Shown here: in pieces, positions 7,228 to 14,893 of the stretch
Numbering within the stretch: the stretch's first letter is position 1
Layout of the letters: each line of letters starts with the position of its first letter
NCBI GenBank assembly: GCA_934561175.1
Contig: CAKTFW010000011.1
Location: 1-42,549, forward strand
Direction: 5' to 3'
Source of the DNA: an uncultured Oscillospiraceae bacterium
Lineage (GTDB): Bacteria; Bacillota; Clostridia; Oscillospirales; Oscillospiraceae
DNA: 42,549 bases
Program-made: the position numbers and the translations under genes
The notes under the pieces: generated by a model
The model's database searches: none
What the model was told of the DNA's origin: nothing
Seen by the model: only the letters and a program-made list of their open reading frames with translations

Positions 7228-8976
7228 ATGTTAACCAGTCAGAAAATGCGGGAATTAGCACCGGAACTCGATCCGCTCCGCCTTGGTACCGGGTGGAAGC
7301 TGGAAGATTTGGACAAGCCACAGATTTTTATTGAGAGTACCTTTGGCGACAGCCATCCGGGGTCCGGACATCTGGATCGTCTGGTCGAGGCTGTGCGGGA
7401 AGGCGCGGCACAGGTGGGTGGCCACGGCGCGCGATACTTCTGTACGGACATTTGCGACGGCGAGAGTCAGGGAACGGACGGCATCAATTTTTCGCTGGCC
7501 AGCCGTGAAATGATTGCAAATATGATTGAGATTCAGGCCAACGCCACACCCTTTGACGCGGGTGTGTATCTGGCGAGCTGCGACAAGGGAATGCCAGGCA
7601 ACCTGATCGGCCTGGCACGGGTAAACATTCCGTCGGTTGTCGTCACGGGCGGCACTATGGCGGCCGGACCGGAGCTTTTGACCCTGGAGCAGCTCTGCAA
7701 GTACTCGGCGCAGTTTGAGCGGGGCGAAATTACGGCGGAAAAGCTGCGCTGGGCCAAAGAGAATGCCTGCCCCAGCTGCGGCGCCTGTTCTTTTATTGGA
7801 ACGGCTTCGACCATGCAGATTATGGCGGAGTCGCTGGGTCTGACGCTGCCGGGCAGCGCGCTGCTGCCGGCCACCAGCCCGGATCTTCTGGAATATGCCC
7901 GCCGGGCGGGAATTCAAGCGGTCAAGCTGGCCACGATGGAGCATATGCGCCCCTCAGATATTGTGACGCGGGACAGCTTTGAAAATGCGATTATGGTTCA
8001 TGCGGCTATTTCTGGTTCCAGCAATGCGCTGCTGCATATTCCGGCCATTGCACATGAGTTTGGTATTGAGATTACGGGCGATACCTTTGACCGGCTGCAC
8101 CGCGGCGCGCACTATCTGCTGGATGTGCGCCCGGCTGGCCGCTGGCCTGCGGAGTTCTTCTACTATGCGGGCGGCGTACCGGCTATCATGGAGGAGATCA
8201 AACCCATGCTGCATCTGGATGTCATGACGGTGACGGGCAAGACCTTGGGTGAGAATCTGGAAGAGTTGAAGCGGAACGGCTTTTACGAGCGCTGCCAGAA
8301 GTGGCTGGATGATGCCAATGCCCGCCACGGCACTTCGATTCAGAAGACGGATATCATCCGTCCCTTCGATCAGGCCATTGGCACGGATGGCTCCATCGCA
8401 GTTCTGAAGGGTAATTTGGCGCCGGAGGGCGCTGTTATCAAGCACACGGCCTGCCCGAAGGAAATGTTCTCCGCCGTACTGCGGGCGCGTCCTTTTGACA
8501 GCGAGGAGGAATGCATCGACGCTGTTCTGCATCACCGGGTGCAGCCGGGAGATGCAGTCTTTGTCCGCTATGAAGGACCCAAGAGCTGCGGTATGCCGGA
8601 GATGGCCTATACGACGGAGGCAATCTCTTCGGATAAGGAGTTGGGGCGGAGTATTGCACTGATTACCGATGGACGGTTTTCCGGTGCAACCACCGGCCCC
8701 TCCATTGGACACTGCAGTCCGGAAGCGCAGGCAGGTGGCCCGATTGCGCTGGTGGAGGAGGACGACCTGATCCAGCTGGATATCAAAGCACGGGTTCTGG
8801 CGATTGTGGGCGTCAAGGGAACGCGAAAAACACCAGAGGAAATCGACGCGATTCTGGCGGAGCGGAGAAAGAACTGGAAGCCGAAGCCGGCAAAATATCC
8901 ACGCGGTGTACTGCGGCTGTTCTCGTCTCTGGCGGCGTCCCCCATGAAGGGTGCTTATCTGGAATATGACGAATAA
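7228..8976 (+). CDS. IlvD/Edd-family dehydratase
   Basis: This 582-residue enzyme is of the dihydroxy-acid dehydratase / sugar-acid dehydratase family, which removes water from 2,3-dihydroxy acids with an iron-sulfur cluster and Mg. Cluster ligands are visible in FCTDICDGESQG (about residue 70), SCDKGMPGN (about 115) and CPSCGACSFIGTASTMQ (about 190). The C-terminal beta domain carries SCGMPEM and TDGRFSGATTGPSIGH. Classical IlvD has a TANSM-type sequence after the third cysteine, whereas GTASTM and LPGSALLPA here resemble arabinonate, xylonate or other sugar-acid dehydratases. No other branched-chain amino-acid gene is nearby. The substrate is therefore open between 2,3-dihydroxyisovalerate and a sugar acid; the family assignment is firm. 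It is a single-gene unit with its own promoter and terminator. Confidence 0.85.
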   Translation: MLTSQKMRELAPELDPLRLGTGWKLEDLDKPQIFIESTFGDSHPGSGHLDRLVEAVREGAAQVGGHGARYFCTDICDGESQGTDGINFSLASREMIANMIEIQANATPFDAGVYLASCDKGMPGNLIGLARVNIPSVVVTGGTMAAGPELLTLEQLCKYSAQFERGEITAEKLRWAKENACPSCGACSFIGTASTMQIMAESLGLTLPGSALLPATSPDLLEYARRAGIQAVKLATMEHMRPSDIVTRDSFENAIMVHAAISGSSNALLHIPAIAHEFGIEITGDTFDRLHRGAHYLLDVRPAGRWPAEFFYYAGGVPAIMEEIKPMLHLDVMTVTGKTLGENLEELKRNGFYERCQKWLDDANARHGTSIQKTDIIRPFDQAIGTDGSIAVLKGNLAPEGAVIKHTACPKEMFSAVLRARPFDSEEECIDAVLHHRVQPGDAVFVRYEGPKSCGMPEMAYTTEAISSDKELGRSIALITDGRFSGATTGPSIGHCSPEAQAGGPIALVEEDDLIQLDIKARVLAIVGVKGTRKTPEEIDAILAERRKNWKPKPAKYPRGVLRLFSSLAASPMKGAYLEYDE

Positions 8977-9020
8977 AAAACAGGGGGTCTGAGTTTCGTC
9001 AGACCCCCTGTTTTTTATAA
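8975..9020. terminator. Bidirectional terminator after the ilvD-like gene
   Basis: Perfect 12-bp stem CAGGGGGTCTGA (8981-8992) with 8999-9010, loop GTTTCG, flanked by six A and six T. It also ends the minus-strand transcript from 10292. Confidence 0.95.
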
Positions 9021-9023
9021 TTT

Positions 9024-9356
9024 TCATAATCCATAGTGAATCACAAAGCGTCGTGTCTCAAAAGCCTTCTGGAATACCGCCGCTGCGGCGTCCAGCGCCG
9101 GACAGTGCCCCTGCAGCAGCGAGGCAAACTGGGGCGCAGAGCTTGGCGGGATCAGGGTGATGCCCACTGCGTCCAAGCCGAATTCCGGCTGGGAGGTGTT
9201 ATGGAAAAAGGTTGGAATTCCATCCATCAGTGGCAGAAATGGATCGAGCAGTGTGTCCGAGACGGCAATGCAGTGATACTTTTCTGGCGTGTACTGCTCA
9301 TAGATATGCATATCGTCGGAAATTGCGTCGATGATGCCGAATTCGTGTTTTGCCAT
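9024..9356 (-). CDS. Small protein of unknown function
   Basis: This is a 110-residue soluble protein starting MAKHEFGIIDAISDDMHIYE. It has no signal peptide, membrane helix or recognised catalytic motif. The segment GLDAVGITLIPPSSAPQFASLL is hydrophobic and may form a core strand-turn-helix. I recall similar short proteins with a MAKHEFG start in clostridial genomes, always uncharacterised; that is recollection, not a search. GGAGG lies 10 bases upstream of the ATG. The gene is 15 bases downstream of the membrane protein gene in the same direction and just before a strong terminator, so the two probably form one operon. Confidence 0.7.
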   Translation of the reverse strand: MAKHEFGIIDAISDDMHIYEQYTPEKYHCIAVSDTLLDPFLPLMDGIPTFFHNTSQPEFGLDAVGITLIPPSSAPQFASLLQGHCPALDAAAAVFQKAFETRRFVIHYGL

Positions 9357-9371
9357 GCCTGGTATACCTCC

Positions 9372-10292
9372 TCAGGGTTCAGGGGAATCTGTTTCGTCTT
9401 CCGGTGCAGTGTCTTCGTCCTCCAGTTCGTCTTCTTCACCGGGATCCTCTACCGGCGGAACATAATCGTAGGGATGGACATAGGCCGGAATCTGATTGGA
9501 GAGAATCGGCTCTGCGATTGAGAGCATCCACAGACCCAGACCACCATAAATGACGGCCTGTGAAGCGGGAATACCAACCAGGCTGACTGCACAGAAGAAA
9601 AAGCTGATCAGACACCAGAATGCGGTGTTGCGGCGCTTGCCGCGGTCAAAGCAATAAGCGCCGGTGTGGTAGATGGCGCACATGCAGCTGATCAGTGCAA
9701 AGAGCTGAAAACAGTAGTCCAGAATTACGGGGTCTGCGCTCCAGGTTTGCTTGAACTGCGTAATCAGCAGGAAGACGACATAGGTAAAGGGAATCAGATA
9801 CAGCAGTACGAGCGGACGCTTGGAACAGGTGGTGCGGTAGAGGTTGACAAGGATGCTCACTGCGGTGCACACACCGAGGAAGGTCGGCAGGCTGTTGATC
9901 AGGGTAAAGCCGGTGCCTTCTATGGAGAGATCGGTGCGCAGGCCGACGGTTTCGCCCATGATAATCAGGCCGCCGACGCCGATGATGATACTGCCCGACA
10001 GAGAGAAACCGAGACTCGTGGGGGAGAGAAAAAGACTGTTATAGCAAGTTTCCCGCGGTTCCAGCGTTCGCGCAACCAGAAAGGCGACTACAAGAAACGC
10101 TACGCATACGGCGGCCATAATGTAGGTGCGGATGCTGCCGCGAATCGGCAGTCCGGCTTCGTCAAAGGCAAACTGAAGCTGCGCCATGCGCATCATCATA
10201 CCGATCAGTGCAAAGAATACGGCGCCGAGTATGGTGAAATACTTGCGCTTGTCCTGGCGGATCATTTCAATCCGCGCGTCCCGTTTTGTCAT
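9372..10292 (-). CDS. Multi-pass membrane protein of unknown function
   Basis: This 306-residue protein starts with a basic cytoplasmic segment (MTKRDARIEMIRQDKRKYF) and then has about eight hydrophobic helices, for example ILGAVFFALIGMMMRMAQL, YIMAAVCVAFLVVAFLVA and LVLLYLIPFTYVVFLLIT. It ends in a strongly acidic tail of about 30 residues rich in Glu, Asp and Pro after HPYDYVPPVEDPGEE. The tail is predicted cytoplasmic and could bind a basic partner or cations. I do not recognise a family. The ATG at 10292 follows GGAG by 11 bases; longer in-frame starts lie upstream of the promoter -10 box. It forms an operon with the 110-residue protein downstream. Confidence 0.75.
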   Translation of the reverse strand: MTKRDARIEMIRQDKRKYFTILGAVFFALIGMMMRMAQLQFAFDEAGLPIRGSIRTYIMAAVCVAFLVVAFLVARTLEPRETCYNSLFLSPTSLGFSLSGSIIIGVGGLIIMGETVGLRTDLSIEGTGFTLINSLPTFLGVCTAVSILVNLYRTTCSKRPLVLLYLIPFTYVVFLLITQFKQTWSADPVILDYCFQLFALISCMCAIYHTGAYCFDRGKRRNTAFWCLISFFFCAVSLVGIPASQAVIYGGLGLWMLSIAEPILSNQIPAYVHPYDYVPPVEDPGEEDELEDEDTAPEDETDSPEP

Positions 10293-10325
10293 AAACCATC
10301 TGTCTCCTTCGAAATAATTAGCATA

Positions 10326-10331
10326 ATTATA
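10326..10331 (-). promoter_or_regulatory. -10 box of the membrane-protein operon
   Basis: On the minus strand the sequence reads TGCTATAAT, an extended -10 element; the -35 (TTTCTT at 10349-10354) is weak. Confidence 0.5.
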
Positions 10332-10404
10332 GCATACAGCGGCGGGGAAAGAAATGACCGAAGCGTAAATTTTTCCGGGGAATCCGCGAAAAGCGCCCCG
10401 GCGC

Positions 10405-10433
10405 TTGCAATTTTTCCGGCGGTTCGGTATAGT
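10405..10433 (+). promoter_or_regulatory. Sigma-A promoter of the amidohydrolase gene
   Basis: TTGCAA (10405-10410) and TATAGT (10428-10433) are separated by 17 bases. Transcription would begin near 10440, 28 bases before the ATG. Confidence 0.7.
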
Positions 10434-10467
10434 GGTGATAAATGCAGTGGGAGCGGAGGAGACCAAT

Positions 10468-11625
10468 ATGGTGATTTTACACGCGGCGCTTCATCCGATG
10501 GATGGGCCTGCGATTTCAGACGGCTACCTGCGGATGGCGGAGGGAACCATTACGGCGATTGGCGCTATGGCGGATTATGTGCCGGAGCCGGATGAGGCGA
10601 TTTATGATGCCGCGGGCGCCTTTGTGATGCCGGGGCTGGTGGATGCCCACTGCCACCTGGGCATGATTGAAAATGCGCTGGGATTTGAGGGAGACGATGT
10701 TAACGAGGTTACGGATCCTTGCACGCCGCACCTGCGGGCGATTGACGGCGTGAATCCGCTGGATCGCTGCTTTACAGACGCAGTGCAGGCGGGGGTTACA
10801 ACTGTGGTTACAGCGCCGGGGTCTGCCAATCCGGTGGGCGGACAGGCTGCGGCGATTAAGACCTGGGGCCGCCGGATTGACGATATGATCGTCAAGGCGC
10901 CGCTCTGTGTGAAATTTGCGCTGGGCGAAAATCCGAAGACCTGCTATAAAGACCGTGACGAGACGCCGATCACGCGGATGGCGACCGCCGCGATTATTCG
11001 CGAGGCGCTCTATAAGGCGAAGGAATACGGTGAAAAGCTGGCGCGTGCCGCGCAGGATCCGGATCAGGACCCGCCGGAGTACGACATGAAGTGTGAGGCG
11101 CTGCTGCCGGTGCTGCGCCGTGAAGTGCAGGCGCATTTTCACGCGCATCGGGCGGATGATATTTTTACGGCCATCCGGATTGCAAAGGAATTTGATTTGG
11201 ATTATGTGATCGTCCATGGCACGGAAGCGCATCTGATTGCAGATATTCTGCAATCGGAGGGCGCACGGGTCATCACAGGTCCCAGTCTTGGAGACCGATG
11301 CAAGCCGGAGCTGGCAAATCTCAGCTTTGAGACGCCGGGGGTGTTGAATCGCGCTGGTGTGCTCTGCTCCATCTGCACTGATCATCCGGAGACACCGCTG
11401 CCGTATTTGCCGCTGTGCGCGGCGCTGGCGGTTAAGAGCGGGCTGGATGCGGAAGCGGCGCTTCGCGCCATTACAATCAATCCTGCAAAAATTGCGGGGA
11501 TCGACCAGCGCGTCGGCAGCCTGACCGTGGGCAAGGACGCAGATGTTGTTGTTTTTTCTGAAAATCCCCTGCACCTGTCTGCCACGGTAAAAGCCGTGTT
11601 TGCCGGCGGCGTGCAGGTTGTATGA
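10468..11625 (+). CDS. Amidohydrolase superfamily protein
   Basis: This 385-residue metal hydrolase has the HxH metal motif in VDAHCHLGM (about residue 61), further metal histidines in AHFHAHRADD (about 230) and VIVHGTEAH (about 252), and the catalytic Asp in SICTDHPETPL (about 310). The N- and C-terminal strands form the small composite beta domain (GKDADVVVFSENPL near the end). The overall pattern is close to imidazolonepropionase-like or cytosine-deaminase-like amidohydrolases of COG1228. The substrate cannot be told from sequence. GGAGGAG stands 6 bases before ATG 10468; the frame runs further upstream but into the promoter. It lies 10 bases before the fumarase-like gene, which suggests one transcript. 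Confidence 0.85.
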   Translation: MVILHAALHPMDGPAISDGYLRMAEGTITAIGAMADYVPEPDEAIYDAAGAFVMPGLVDAHCHLGMIENALGFEGDDVNEVTDPCTPHLRAIDGVNPLDRCFTDAVQAGVTTVVTAPGSANPVGGQAAAIKTWGRRIDDMIVKAPLCVKFALGENPKTCYKDRDETPITRMATAAIIREALYKAKEYGEKLARAAQDPDQDPPEYDMKCEALLPVLRREVQAHFHAHRADDIFTAIRIAKEFDLDYVIVHGTEAHLIADILQSEGARVITGPSLGDRCKPELANLSFETPGVLNRAGVLCSICTDHPETPLPYLPLCAALAVKSGLDAEAALRAITINPAKIAGIDQRVGSLTVGKDADVVVFSENPLHLSATVKAVFAGGVQVV

Positions 11626-11635
11626 GGTGCGTGTC

Positions 11636-12478
11636 ATGAGAACCATTTCCTGCGAGACGATCGCGCAGACTGTGCGGGATCTGTGTATTGAAGCAGCCTG
11701 TGTGCTGCCGGAAGCACTGCAGCAGCGCATTCGCAGCTGCGCTAAGGTGGAGCAGAGCCCTGTGGGACAGGGCATTTTCGGCGACCTGGTGGACAATTTT
11801 ACGCTGGCGCAGAACAAACGGCTCCCGATCTGTCAGGATACCGGGATGGCGGTCGTATTTATTGAGCTGGGGCAGGAGGTCCACATTGTGGACGGCCTGC
11901 TGACCGATGCTGTCAATGAAGGCGTCCGCCGTGGCTATACCGAGGGCTTTCTGCGCAAGAGCGTGGTGCGCGATCCGCTGCGTCGGGTGAATACCGACGA
12001 CAACACGCCTGCGGTGCTTCATCTGGAACTGGTAGCGGGCGACCAGATGCACATTACGGTTGCGCCGAAGGGGTTCGGCAGTGAGAATATGAGCGGGATG
12101 AAACTCTTTACTCCGGCGGCAGGCCGAGAAGACCTGGAAGACTTTATTGCAGAGGTGGCGGCAAAGGCCGGTTCGAATCCCTGCCCGCCGATGGTGCTGG
12201 GGGTCGGCATTGGCGGCACGGTGGAACAGTGCGCGCTGCTGGCGAAAAAAGCACTGCTCTGCGATCCGAACGGTGCAAATCCGGATCCCTACTACGCCGA
12301 CATGGAGCGCTGCGCACTGGAAAAGGTCAACCGGCTCGGCATCGGCCCGCAGGGCATGGGCGGTACGGTCACAGCGCTTTCCGTCCGGATTTTGACAGCG
12401 CCAACGCATATTGCAGGCCTGCCCTGCGTGGTGAACATGGGCTGCCATGTGACGCGTCACGCCGAAGCGGTGCTGTGA
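11636..12478 (+). CDS. Class I fumarate hydratase / tartrate dehydratase alpha subunit
   Basis: This 280-residue protein matches the alpha subunit of two-subunit, oxygen-sensitive [4Fe-4S] hydro-lyases (fumarase or L-tartrate dehydratase). Conserved features are LPICQDTGM (cluster Cys, about residue 64), VAPKGFGSENMSGMK (about 143), NPCPPMVLGVGIGG (cluster Cys, about 182) and MGCHVTRHAEA at the C terminus (cluster Cys, about 270). The beta subunit normally follows at once or is fused, but the next gene is rimP, 170 bases on with its own promoter. The beta partner must be elsewhere or absent. The preceding gene is an amidohydrolase, so a catabolic route producing fumarate, malate or tartrate is possible but unproven. 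GAGGTG about 8 bases upstream serves as ribosome site. No clear terminator follows. Confidence 0.85.
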   Translation: MRTISCETIAQTVRDLCIEAACVLPEALQQRIRSCAKVEQSPVGQGIFGDLVDNFTLAQNKRLPICQDTGMAVVFIELGQEVHIVDGLLTDAVNEGVRRGYTEGFLRKSVVRDPLRRVNTDDNTPAVLHLELVAGDQMHITVAPKGFGSENMSGMKLFTPAAGREDLEDFIAEVAAKAGSNPCPPMVLGVGIGGTVEQCALLAKKALLCDPNGANPDPYYADMERCALEKVNRLGIGPQGMGGTVTALSVRILTAPTHIAGLPCVVNMGCHVTRHAEAVL

Positions 12479-12524
12479 AATGCCTGCAAAGTATTGAAAA
12501 CACAAGAAAAATTTGAATTTCTTA

Positions 12525-12553
12525 TTGCCATTTGCCGCACGATGTGGTATAAT
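12525..12553 (+). promoter_or_regulatory. Sigma-A promoter of the rimP-nusA-infB operon
   Basis: TTGCCA (12525-12530) and consensus TATAAT (12548-12553) are separated by 17 bases; transcription would start near 12560. Confidence 0.85.
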
Positions 12554-12581
12554 ACAACCAGAATTAGAGTAAACTTGACTG

Positions 12582-12613
12582 AAGAGTGGGGAAGTTCCCC
12601 ACTCTTTCTTGTT
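12582..12613 (+). promoter_or_regulatory. Leader hairpin of the rimP operon
   Basis: A perfect 10-bp stem (AAGAGTGGGG, 12582-12591, with 12597-12606, loop AAGTT) followed by TCTTGTT lies in the 5' leader, 35 bases before the rimP ribosome site. It is shaped like a weak terminator and could act as an attenuator responding to NusA, which the operon itself encodes; this role is inference. Confidence 0.6.
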
Positions 12614-12648
12614 GGTAGGACCCTTTTGGGCAGAAAGGAGTGCGTACG

Positions 12649-13101
12649 ATGAAGGTCACAGAGCGCGTCTGGGCATTTGCAGAACCGGTTGTGCAGGCGC
12701 ATGGCTGCAAAATCTGGGATGTGGAATATGTTCGCGAAGGCGGCGAGTGGTTCCTGCGCATCTACATTGACAAGGATGGCGGCGTGGATATTAACGACTG
12801 TGAGGCGATCTCCAGGGCGTTGGATCCGATTCTGGATGAGGAGGACCCGATTCCGGACAGCTATACCTTTGAGGTAAGCTCGGCCGGCTGCGAGCGGGCG
12901 CTCAAGCGTCCGTCGGACTTTGCACAGTTCCTCGGAAGCCCGGTCCTGATTAAGCTGTATCAGCCGCGAGGCGGCAGCAAGGAGTTTCAGGCTGTTCTGA
13001 CCGGCTATGAAGATGGCCGGATCACCGCGGACTGCGGCGGCCGTACAGAAGTATTTGAGAAATCAGAAGTCGCACTGGTACGGCTTCGTGTCGAATTTTA
13101 A
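12649..13101 (+). CDS. rimP: Ribosome maturation factor RimP
   Basis: This 150-residue protein is needed for 30S subunit assembly. The N-terminal domain shows the family pattern CKIWDVEYVREGGEWFLRIYI and then DCEAISRALDPILDEEDPI. The motif YTFEVSSAGCERALK (normally EVSSPGLDRPLK) is also present, followed by the SH3-like C-terminal domain. The ATG at 12649 has AAAGGAG 8 bases upstream; a GTG at 12640 falls in the ribosome site and is rejected. It is the first gene of the operon, and its stop overlaps an upstream ATG of nusA. Confidence 0.93.
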   Translation: MKVTERVWAFAEPVVQAHGCKIWDVEYVREGGEWFLRIYIDKDGGVDINDCEAISRALDPILDEEDPIPDSYTFEVSSAGCERALKRPSDFAQFLGSPVLIKLYQPRGGSKEFQAVLTGYEDGRITADCGGRTEVFEKSEVALVRLRVEF

Positions 13102-13121
13102 TGACAGAGGAAGGTAGGAAT

Positions 13122-14234
13122 ATGAACGCAGAAATTTTTGCCGCTCTGGCACAGCTGGAAAAAGAGCGGGGAATTCCCAAGGAGTACATGATTGACAAAA
13201 TCACACAGGCACTGGTTGCCGCCTATAAAAAGGACCGCGACGGCTATGTGGACAATGTGTTTGTGGAGATGACCGAAGATGCCATGCGGATGTATGTGCA
13301 GAAGGAAGTGGTCAACGAGGTGATTTCCCCGGCTACGGAGATCGCCATCGACGCAGCCCGCCACATTGAGCCGCATGCAGAGCTGGGTGATCTGGTGAAT
13401 GTGGAGATTGAGACCAAGAACTTTGGCCGTATTGCGGCGCAGACGGCGAAGCAGGTCATCATTCAGGGCATCCGGGAAGCAGAGCGCGGCATGGTGTTTG
13501 AGAGCTTCTCTTCCAAGGAGTATGAAATTCTGACCGGTACCGTGTTGCGGATTGAGCCGCGCACCGGAGATATGACCATCCGGATTGGTACCGGAAGCGA
13601 CCGCACGGACGCCTATCTGGCTGCCAGCGAGCAGGTACACGGCGAGGTCCTGCACGAGGGTGACATGGTTCGCGTCTATGTGGTGGAAGTTCGTCGTTCC
13701 AGCCGCGGCCCGCAGGTGATTGTCTCCCGGACGCATCCGGGCTTGGTCAAGCGCCTGTTTGAGTTGGAGGTTCCGGAAATTGCGGACGGCCTGGTGGAGA
13801 TTAAATCCATCGCCCGTGAGGCGGGTTCCCGTACCAAGCTGGCGGTTTGGTCGGCGGACAGCAACATTGATCCGGTCGGCGCCTGCGTCGGTACCCGCGG
13901 CGCCCGTGTCGCAGCAGTGGTGGATGAACTGGGCGGCGAAAAGATGGACATTGTCACCTGGAGCGAGGATCCCGCTGTGTTTGTTGCAGCGGCGCTCAGC
14001 CCGGCAGATGTTGTGGATGTCCGGCTGCTTCCGGGTGTGAAGGCCTGCCGCGTAATTGTCCCTGACGATCAGCTTTCGCTGGCCATCGGTAAGGAGGGGC
14101 AGAATGCGCGGCTTGCGGCCCGCCTGACCGGCTACAAAATTGATATCAAGCCCCAGTCTCAGGCCGATCAGGCGGACGAGGAGCTTATAGATGTGGACGA
14201 CACTTCGGATACGGCCGAAGCGTCGGAGGAATAA
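13122..14234 (+). CDS. nusA: Transcription termination/antitermination factor NusA
   Basis: This 370-residue protein has the Firmicutes NusA architecture: N-terminal RNA-polymerase-binding domain (MNAEIFAALAQLEKERGI), S1 domain from about residue 135 (LTGTVLRIEPRTGDMTIRIG) and two KH domains (VGTRGARVAAVVDELGGEKM and LAIGKEGQNARLAARLTGYK). An acidic tail follows, ending in DVDDTSDTAEASEE. It modulates pausing, termination and antitermination by binding RNA polymerase and nascent RNA. Start 13122 is preferred because AGGAAGGTAGGA precedes it; an ATG at 13101 overlaps the rimP stop and would add seven residues. It lacks the C-terminal repeats of proteobacterial NusA, as usual in this phylum. 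Confidence 0.95.
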   Translation: MNAEIFAALAQLEKERGIPKEYMIDKITQALVAAYKKDRDGYVDNVFVEMTEDAMRMYVQKEVVNEVISPATEIAIDAARHIEPHAELGDLVNVEIETKNFGRIAAQTAKQVIIQGIREAERGMVFESFSSKEYEILTGTVLRIEPRTGDMTIRIGTGSDRTDAYLAASEQVHGEVLHEGDMVRVYVVEVRRSSRGPQVIVSRTHPGLVKRLFELEVPEIADGLVEIKSIAREAGSRTKLAVWSADSNIDPVGACVGTRGARVAAVVDELGGEKMDIVTWSEDPAVFVAAALSPADVVDVRLLPGVKACRVIVPDDQLSLAIGKEGQNARLAARLTGYKIDIKPQSQADQADEELIDVDDTSDTAEASEE

Positions 14235-14258
14235 TCAAACAAAAAGGAGGTCGGCACA

Positions 14259-14537
14259 ATGCCAAAGAAGATTCCCATGCGGCAGTGCGTCGGCTGCCGG
14301 GAGATGAAGCCCAAGAAAGAGCTGGTTCGGGTTGTCAAGTCGCCCGAAGGCGTGATTTCCATTGATTTCCGGGGAAAGGCACCGGGGCGTGGCGCCTATG
14401 TCTGTCCGGATTCCGCCTGTCTGAAAAAAGCGGTGAAATCGCGGGCGCTGGAACGGGTTTTTGAAACGGAGATTCCCCAGGCGGTCTATGATGCATTGAT
14501 CGCCCGGATGGAAGCGGGGGATCACGATGCGTCCTAA
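14259..14537 (+). CDS. rnpM: RNase P modulator RnpM (YlxR family)
   Basis: This 92-residue protein of the YlxR/DUF448 family has the typical opening PMRQCVGCREMKPKKELVRV, then GRGAYVCPDSACLKKAVK. The four cysteines (CVGC and CPDSAC) are arranged as in homologues. In Bacillus the protein binds and modulates RNase P, hence the name RnpM. AAAAAGGAGGT stands 7 bases before the ATG. The gene overlaps the next one by 11 bases, which couples their translation. It is in its standard place between nusA and the L7Ae-like gene. Confidence 0.92.
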   Translation: MPKKIPMRQCVGCREMKPKKELVRVVKSPEGVISIDFRGKAPGRGAYVCPDSACLKKAVKSRALERVFETEIPQAVYDALIARMEAGDHDAS

Positions 14538-14877
14538 GGTACTGGGCCTGCTGGGACTTGGAAAACGCGCCGGAGCCGTCTGTGCAGGCGAGGAACCGGC
14601 GCAGAGCGCCGTGTCTCACGGAAAAGCAAAGCTGCTGCTCGTATCATCAGACGCCGGCGCACATACGGTGCGCTGGGTGCAGAATTCCGCCGTACCGCTC
14701 CTGCGGCTGCCGGTGGATAAGCTGGAGCTTGGGCAGGCACTTGGGATGCGCAGCTGCGCAGTGCTCGCGATGGTAGACGCCGCGATGGCGTTGGCCGTCG
14801 CACAATCGCTCGAATGTACGGATGAAGCGCTGCTGAGTCGGCTGCAGCGGCAGGCGAAACCCCGTCAACGCAAGTAA
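14527..14877 (+). CDS. L7Ae/L30e-like RNA-binding protein (YlxQ family)
   Basis: This 116-residue protein of the ribosomal L7Ae/L30e/S12e/Gadd45 family probably binds kink-turn RNA. It shows VLGLLGLGKRAGAVCAGEEP, a common start for this operon-borne paralogue, and AKLLLVSSDAGAHT, the family's strand and Ser-Asp region. YlxQ of Bacillus is the counterpart; its cellular target is not settled. The ATG lies inside the end of rnpM with an adjacent GGAAGCGGGGG ribosome site. A basic tail (QAKPRQRK) may contact RNA. Confidence 0.88.
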   Translation: MRPKVLGLLGLGKRAGAVCAGEEPAQSAVSHGKAKLLLVSSDAGAHTVRWVQNSAVPLLRLPVDKLELGQALGMRSCAVLAMVDAAMALAVAQSLECTDEALLSRLQRQAKPRQRK

Positions 14878-14893
14878 TTATGGAGGTGGCCAG

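Noticed and set aside
10370..10383. Second Noc-box-like sequence (TTTTTCCGGGGAAT)
   Set aside because: Matches 11 of 14 but lies in a promoter region rich in such words; two weak matches in 42 kb may be chance.
13101..13121. Upstream ATG for nusA overlapping the rimP stop
   Set aside because: The ATG at 13122 has a better placed ribosome site and gives the usual NusA N terminus; the difference is only seven residues.
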